Position numbers and translations under genes: made by a program. From assembly GCA_037043455.1 (NCBI GenBank), contig JAWPHD010001351.1, positions 1 to 64,000 of the forward strand: DNA of 64,000 nt. The letters run 5' to 3'. Positions 35,601 through 44,600 of the stretch are shown here, piece after piece. Below the pieces are notes generated by a model. It saw only the letters and a list, made by a program, of their open reading frames with translations, was not told where the DNA came from and made no database searches. The DNA comes from Cyrtodaria siliqua. Its lineage: Eukaryota; Mollusca; Bivalvia; Adapedonta; Hiatellidae. Position 1 is the stretch's first letter, and each line of letters starts with the position of its first letter.

Positions 35601-38600
35601 TCATGCGAGTGCCTGATCGTATCCAGTTTATCAGGTTCGGCGCGAAAAGAATGAAGCCCTCGGCACAGCCTCAGACTTCATTTTTTTCTCAGCCTCACCT
35701 GATAAACTGGATAGGATCAGGCACTAAGGTGATATTCTCTATATTTGTCCTGAATATTCATAAGATTTTTAAAAACAGAATTCTCTGATAATACAGAAGA
35801 CCTCTACACAGGTAGTCGCTAAAGCAGGATTTACTCACATACATAGCTTTGAAAAAATAATTTCCTGTAGGTTGGTTTAAAAATTACCTGTTATTTTCCT
35901 TAGTTTTCATTAATTGCTCATCGTGGTGTTTGTACCAGTCGTCTAATTCCTTCTTGGCTATATCTTTCCATTCCGACAACCGTTTCTTCTCTTCTTCGTC
36001 TACAGAAGAAAATGGTTAACATCACACACTGATTCATTAGCTTTTCTCAAGGTTAGTTAAAGGATCGAAATAAATCATTCAGAATACTATAATAAGAAAG
36101 ATCAAATCAATAAAATATCGGAAGTCTACAATAATAACAAGAGGGCCTAGATGGCCCTAAATCGATCACCTGAGTACTGGCACATTATCAAACTTCTTCG
36201 AAATCTTATGGTCATATACAATCTGTGCCAGTTTGGTTAAGATTATTCAAGAAATGTGGGCTCTGTTGTGTATAACAACATTGATATAAAGACACTGACA
36301 AAGTTTGGTAAATATCAAATACAAAATGAAGGTGCTAGAGTGTAACACCTTGGGCAGGGCCAAATGTGACCCCAGGGCTACATGTAATATATGAGAGCTT
36401 TGTGGTTTCAGAGAAGAAGATTTTTTAAGTTTTTCCCTATACAAACTATGTAAAACATGACCCCTGGGGCGGGGCAAAATGTGACCCCACGGTCACCATT
36501 TGAACAAACTTGGTAAAGGACCATAAGAGTATAGTTAATGCAAAATATTAAACCTATGGCTCTTGTAGTTCCAGAGAAGAAGACTTTAATGTGTTTCCTA
36601 TATAAGTCTATGTAAAACTGTGACCCACGGGGCGGGGTCAAAGTTGACCCTAGGGTTACCATTTAAACAAACTTTGTAGAGGCCCATAATCTTATGGTTA
36701 ATACAAAATATTAGACCTCTGGCTCTTGCAGTTTCAGAGAAGATTTTTCCCCCTATATATATATATATGTCTATGTAAAACAGTGACCCCCGGGGGCGCG
36801 GCCAAATTTGACACCAGGGTCACCATTTGAACAAACATGTTAGAGGACCATAAGCTTATAGCAAATGCAAAATATTAAACCTCTGACTCTTGCAGTTTCA
36901 GAGAAGATTTTTTAAGTTTTCCCCTATACATGTCTATGTAAAACATGTGACCCTTGGGGCGGGGCCAAATGTGACCCCAGGGTCACCATTTGAACAAACT
37001 TGGTAAAGGACCGTAAACTTATAGTTAATGCAAAATATCAAACCTCTGGCTCATTAAGTTTCCGAGAAGATTTTTTAAATTACTATAAGTCTATGTAAAA
37101 CTGTGACCCTCGGGGTGGGGCCAAATGTGACCCCTGGTGAACAAACTTGGTAAAGGACCATAAGCTTATAGTAAATGCAAAATATCAAACCTCTAGCTCT
37201 TGCAGTTTCAGAGAAGAAGATTTTTTAAGTTTTTTTCCTATATAAGTCTATGTAAAACTGTGACCCCCAGGGCGGGGACAAATTTGACCCCGTGGTCACC
37301 ATTTTAGCAAACTTAGTAGAGGACCATAAGCTGATGCTTCATGTAATACATGAGAGCTCTGTGTCTTGTGGTTTCAGAGAAGATTTTTTAAAGTTTTTTC
37401 CTATATGTCTATCAGTCTATATGAAAAACATGCAAATTCTCAATAAACAAACTTTGGACCCCAGGGGCATGGCCATTTTTGACCCCAGGGACTTCATTTG
37501 AACAAACTTGATAGTCTAGGCATTGGCGATCATTTTAAAAGAAAAACAGTTTAAATCTGTCCAGCGGTTCTTGAGAAGCGAATTTTTAAGGTTTAGACCG
37601 TATATGGTAATGGCGACCATCTTGGATGTCACCCTGACCTAATTTTAACAAATCTAAAAAGCATTCATCTAAGGATCATCCATGTGAAGTTTGGTCAAAA
37701 TTAGCCAAGCGGTTTCTGAGGAGAAGTCGTCTGAAGAAAAGTTAATGACGACGGACGAAGAGTGATCCCAATAGATCACATTGAGCCTTTTGCTCAGTGG
37801 TCTAAAAAGAATGATTAAAATATCTAAAACTTTATAAATCTTTAATAAGGACGCCTGTATTTTACCCTTCTTTTCTATTCTTCGGGCATTCTCTTCTTTC
37901 CACACTCTAATCTTCTCTGGCTCAGCCCTCTGTCTGTCTACTTGGGAAATAGCTGAATACGAATCATTGCTCTGCAAAACAGTAATGTCATACATGTTAC
38001 GTCTCTGCTTTGTGATGTTAATTTAATTGGAATAAATTACGGCCACCAAAACACAATAAGATCATATGGAGCAAACAAAGCCCGCCTTCTGTTCATCGAG
38101 AAGTAAAACAATGTAAAATGGACCTAGAACCTTCTCACCTGTACAGCAGACCAGACCTGCTTAGCCTCGTGGAAAATGGATAACGTATAAAGATTTGTAT
38201 GACTTTCTTAAATAGACCACACTTAATAATATTGTTTTTTTAATCCATCTAAAAGTAATTTTCTCCTTAAACTGTTAAAGTTCTTCGGCCATGTTTTGTT
38301 TCATGAACATGTTTAAATCGAAATAAATATGCAACAATAGATATTTACAATTCCCACATTGCACTATCTGTGAAAAGCGAGTATAAGATTTTATTTGATG
38401 ACGTAGAAAACAGGTAAAATAATCCACAGGTAAATTTAAGTTGTGCAGCTATACAATTCAGATTGACCTCATTTTCCCGTGCAGTGGTAAAAGTAGTATC
38501 TTCGTCATGCAAATAATACTTATTTTTACATACAACTTCGTAGCAGTTTTAAATATACATATGTTTCTCACCGGTACAATCAAGAAAAGTTCATATGATG

Positions 38601-41600
38601 GTTGAGTTAAATTTGTAATTAATAATACTACAAAAAGGCTGGCCATTCATCTTTAAACATCAACTTAATTCATGACATACATGGCATTGACAAGTAAATA
38701 AACATTAGTAAACTTGATACATATATGATAGGTAAGAAAACAAACTGAAATGAAGAGGTTAGGTAAGAAAACAAACTGGAATGAAGAGGTATGTTGTAGT
38801 TCATAGTTCAGCATCAATTTGTGAACAAACATTAATTTAACTAATGTTATATAAAGTGTGTGACGGAACTTTAAACCACAACCAATGATTCAGAATATGG
38901 CAAATGAATAATTAATAACACTAATGAGTATATGCCCTGAAAAATATGTTCCAGATTACGCTCCCCGAGAAAACTGAGTAAGTAGTGAATTGTTTGTTTA
39001 AATGGTGTTTTGCATCATTTTTATTATATGTTAGCTCAACACCTCATTTTTCCTAGGTAAACCTAGTTCTGTACACCTCCCACCATCCTTAAGAATTGAC
39101 ACTTTCTCACTTAAGTCAAGCTCCAAGAGGGATTCGAACCTGCAGCGGTGAGAGGTGAGAAAGTTTTAGATGGTAAGTGGTGAGGCTGAGTAGGTAGACT
39201 TTATGTAAATTATTGGCTATATATTTACCTATTTCAATCTCGGTTGGCTGATTTTTTAAATGTAAATTAATGAAGAAAAAAAGGATGAAAGCATTTAGGT
39301 CTTGGTCGGATAATCAGAAACAGACCTATTATTTCCTCCTTATATAGAACTACAAGTGTGTTTTGGGATGGGAGAACATCCAGAAGAGCTAGGAGATTTT
39401 ACCATTACATAGTGATACAATATCATCCCTAAATCTACAACTATACTAATGTAATAGGAAGACAGGATCCAGCAAACTAAAGGGTGTTACCATTATAAAT
39501 ATACAGGTTTATAGCAAGGAGCTCAAAAGAGTGTTGTTGTCATTCATAAAATTACAACCACAATGATGAGATGGGAAGACGGGATCCAGCAAACTACTGA
39601 GTGCTACCATTAAAGTTATACAGGTTTATAGAGCTATAAGAGTTCAAAACAGTTAATAACTACAAATTATAGTGTGCAGCCTTAGGAAGGTTCAGCAAAC
39701 ATCATGTCAATCTGGGAGGTTTAACCATTATATATCTTGATTTCAATTGTATACACAAGCACATGATAAGCCTTAGGAGGGTTCAGCAAACATCATGTCA
39801 ATCTGGGAGGTTTAACCATTATATATCTTGATTTCAATGGTCATACGCAAGCACATGGTAAGCCTTAGGAAGGTTCAGAAAACATCATGTTTAACCATTA
39901 TATATCTTGATTTCAATGGTCATACACAAGCACATGGTAAGCCTTAGGAAGGTTCAGCAAACATCATGTCAATCTGGGAGGTTTAACCATTATATATCTT
40001 GATTTCAATGGTCATACACAAGCACATGGTAAGCCTTAGGAAGGTTCAGCAAACATCATGTCAATCTTGGAGGTTCAACCGTTATATATCTTGATTTCAA
40101 TGGTCATACACAAGCACATGGTAAGCCTTAGGAAGGTTCAGCAAACATCATGTCAATGTGGGAGGTTTAACCGTTATATATCTTGATTTCAATGGTCATA
40201 CACAAGCACATGATAAGCCTTAGGAAGGTTCAGCAAACATCATGTCAATCTGGGAGGTTTAACCATTATATATCTTGATTTCAATGACCATACACAAGCA
40301 CATGATAAGCCTTAGGAAGGTTCAGCAAACATCATGTCAATCTGGGAGGTTTAACCATTATATATCTTGATTTCAATGATCATACACAAGCACATGATAA
40401 GCCTTAGGAAGGTTCAGCAAACATCATGTCAATCTGGGAGGTTTAACCATTATATATCTTGATTTAAAGTGTCATACACAAGCACGTGATAATTGCATTT
40501 TGTAAGCGTAGCGGCCTTATTTTTAAGAAAAGCAGTCCCTTTAAGGCACGACGGCATACGCTGCCAAACTTACATAGCCAGTGGAGGATATATATATGTT
40601 TTATCAAATAACCATATTAGTTTGATATGTTAAGTGATATAAAGTATAATAATATATGGGGACCACATCCAAAAGCTACTCACCAGTTGTGGTTCAGATT
40701 CTATTAGTGTTACTATGTATGCATCAAGGCTTCTTATATTGTTTACACGAATACAACGATTAGTTTGGACGGTTCCATTTAAACCAAGTTTAAAGGGAGT
40801 ACATCAGGCTTTTCAAAGGGGTCTAGGGGTCCGACTTAAAATTGACAAATAATAATATTTTCTATTTTAAAGTGCCTAAACATAATGAATGATACTAAAA
40901 ATGACCCCTTAGTTACAAGGAAATTCATTCTGTACAGTAACACGTGCTATTCAAGGTTACGCACCAGGGTTAATTTCAGCATTTTATGCCCGATTCCGTC
41001 CTAGCTATATGATGTATTCAAAGTTTAAAACTTTACAATATGGTTCGAACATCATATTTTGATGGATATAAGTATTTTATCATGAATTGGAACATTTTTA
41101 ATTTAAGATATTTCTAGAAATATCCTGATGTACTCCCTGTAACAGTTTTCTTGGTATCTTTATTAGTTGGAATGGTTCTATTTAAAACAAATTTTAACAT
41201 CATTAAATCTAAAATATCTTAATATTATAAAAACTTGATAATGAAATTTTGTAAACATTCAAATGTGGTACCATCAAATCGTATGAACATAGAAGCCTTA
41301 GACCACACCAGGAGTATGAAGGAAAGTGACCACAACCAATCTACTCACCGACGGTTCATCAACTGATTCTCCAAAACCGTCATCCCCCTCTAGCCCCTCA
41401 GTTTGCTAAAGTGTATAATGTTCAAACAGTATGGTATAACTAACTTTTACAAACCAACTTGTCAGATGCATATCCCTACGTGTGCAGGGCCTTTCCTAGG
41501 TATTTTGGGAAAAAGGCGTCTAGATCAAATTGGCTATTTTTTGTCGAAAAATTGCCAAAATTGGGAAATTAGTACATTATGAACAATTATCATTTAAATA

Positions 41601-44600
41601 GTTATTTCAACCTGTTAGAGTGGTAACAACAATCAGTTACTGGAAGTGTGTAGAGTGACACCAACACAATAGAATATATCTTTAAACATGTTGAAACTTT
41701 TAAAAAAATAAAAAAGTTGTGGATTGGGATTTTTTTCTTTAAATTGGAAAGAAAAGTGTTTTTGCCATTGGCACTGTAAGGAAAAGCCCTGTCGAGCCAA
41801 TGTCAAAAGATCCAATAGTCCAAATGTTAGTTATTTGCATGTAGTTGCTATAAAAGTTAGTTATTTCTACACAATGAAAATTATGGATGAAATAAATGGG
41901 GCTTTATGTCCCGTTCAACACATTGTATATAGTTTATATTGGGACAGTAACCTTAGTGGGAGATGAGATGTCTACAATATGAATGTCCTGGTAAGAGTGT
42001 GACTAGAGCTGTGAATCTCAAGAGCGGTAGCATTACAAAACCTATTGCAATGCATTACTCTGAATCTGCCTCACACTTCACAAGTGGGAGACTCTGAGAA
42101 GAAGAACAAATATTAAACATGACATGTATGGTCGAGGGCCTTTTTACTCTTCTTTGCTGTAGCCTGTTAAATAACCCTTCCCCACCCAAATTTCTTTTAA
42201 AATTATTCAGATTCCCCATTTCTTAAAGTAGCTATCAGGCCAACAGCAGCCAAATTTTACAACATATGCACACCGTTTATAAACCTACAGACGACAAGCT
42301 ATATATAACTTACATATTTTGAGAATCTAAACTCTTTAGACACAACATAAATGGCTTTAACCAGCCAGGTCAAACCCCAAAAACAGGGCATCAAATTAAG
42401 AGTTACCAACTCATAATTAATTTTACGCATATTCAACCAAATAAAAGACACCGGACTTGGTTAGAGTTCTGATAAACGGTTCTGTAGTGTATAATTTTGT
42501 CAATTTTTGGAACGTGTGTTTCTTTGAACTTACCTTTGGAAATGTCATTCCCTATTTATGATACTGGTAAACGGCCCTGGTATCCTTATTTAATGTAATA
42601 GTTGTATTGAAACAAAACAAGAGGGCCCAAAAGGGCCTGTGGACGCTCTCCTGGCTAATATGGCTCTTATAATATCAATGAAGCGAATGACTGCAATTTA
42701 TGTGTTTTTTAAGTTTTTGGCAAAATATAGAGATTATTTAACTGCTGGGATCGATTATTGGGAAATCCTTCACGAGTGGTAGACGTGCGGTTCTTTTCAC
42801 GAACGAGCGCACGTGAGTGAAAGAACAAGCATGTCTACCATTAAGTGAAGGATTACACAATAATCGATCCCAGCAGTTAAATAATCTATTTATTACATTT
42901 TAAATTACGTGTTTGCAAACAAATATTCGCTTTATTGAACGTTATCGGCGGATGACTCAACGTCGCAACGTTAGTTATTATTGTGTTCTAAGTTAGCAAC
43001 GTTAGTTATTATTGTGTTCTGAGTTAGTTATTAATATTTAGTGATTATGAATATTCTTGCACTGAGAAATCCCGATCTCTCACGCATAGAAATGTAATAA
43101 ACAGCACTTTTAAACTAAATCAAGAGCCATAACTCCGCAGTTCCTGGTCCGATCTGAATGATTTTCGAACTTAACTGAGCTTTCATCGACATTAACAATC
43201 TGGTAAAGTTTGGTAAAAATCGAATGAAAAATGAAGGCCCTATCATCTTAACGAGACAAAATACAGCATTTTTAACTAAATCAAGGGCCATAACTCCGCT
43301 GTTAGTAGTCAGATCTGGCTGGTTTTCAAACTTGTCCGAGCTTTCATTGATATTAACAATCTGGTAAAGTTTGGTAAAGATCCGATGAAAAATGAAGGCC
43401 ATATAGTCTTAACGAGACAAAAGTTAACGACGGACGACTCGCCATCCCATACATCTCTGCTGGCCCTTGGCCAGTAGAGCTAAAAAAATAGAATCTATGG
43501 GTTCTATTGCAAACATGTCCAAAACTTGGAAATGCTTCCCAAAATGAAATTAAAACAAATGTGTAAGAAGTAATATTGCTGTTGTTAAGATATTTATTTT
43601 CAGTTTGTTGTTTTTGTTTAAAATAACTGGGTGTGTGGCATTACATATTTTGCATTGCTTACTTACCACTGTTAAGACACAGTATCGCGAAGCAGCAGCG
43701 TTACAAATACGAGAAATTATTAAAATTTTCCAGGACAGAACGGTTTTAATGTTAAGACATGGTGAGCACCTCCACCTACCTGAGTTGTTTCTCCACCGAA
43801 GAAATCTCCAGAAGTGTCAGGTGAGCCCTGGATGTCCTGCTGTTGCCCACCAAATGGATCAAAATCATCTTGATCTGCAAAAGTAGTGCACTGTATCAAA
43901 ATGATGAGTACATAGAGGATATTTGTTGTTTTGGAGTGAATAACATATTTTATTTCATCGAGAAGTGAGAAAACTTAATATTTTCACGAATGCGAAGCAT
44001 GAGTGAAAATATAAAAGTTTTCTCACTTCGAGTTTGTAAACTTTAATTATCGATAAAGCAGTTTTTATCGATCTAAGCTTTCACCCATGCCCAGTCAATA
44101 AACGTCAAATCGCACCTTGTGGAAGTTGCACAAGTTGAAGGTCGGCATGCTTAACTCGTGACTGTGGCTTAACCAATCAGGATACAGGAAAAATAATGAT
44201 GTCATCTGAAAGAGCTATGATTGGCCTTTCTAATGGTATTTTTGCAAAAAGTAGTACAGAGGCATAAAATGGCACTATGTCACAATAAAGCTTGGTATAT
44301 GATCTTTCCAGTAATATATCATACTTATTTGTGCAGCGCATGATTGATGATCATGGCATATATTTATAAATGTTCAATAGAATTACATAGCAATGCGCTA
44401 GAAATCGCGTCCTCGATAAGCAGTGTATACAACGCCAATACTACACCTGTATAACCTATTTTGACAACACGTTCAGACACTACTTACTACTTTAAAAATT
44501 AAATAACTTTGTTATTTTAAGTCCGATTTTAAAAATTAAAAAACAATTTTGATTGTTTTATTTCGGTAGGTATAAACGGCGAAAAGGAATGTTTAAGCGA

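Noticed and set aside
39105..39200. tRNA gene on the minus strand (perfect B box)
   Set aside because: T-stem is mispaired and no A box, anticodon stem or acceptor stem can be folded; better read as a SINE remnant.
40680..40735. Possible extra clathrin light chain exon reading LIESEPQL before a GTGAGT donor (minus strand)
   Set aside because: No acceptor AG gives a length divisible by three in the phase-0 slot; the closest gives 17 nt and would break the frame.
43605..43886. 93-codon plus-strand frame
   Set aside because: Antisense of clathrin light chain exon 2 and its flanks.
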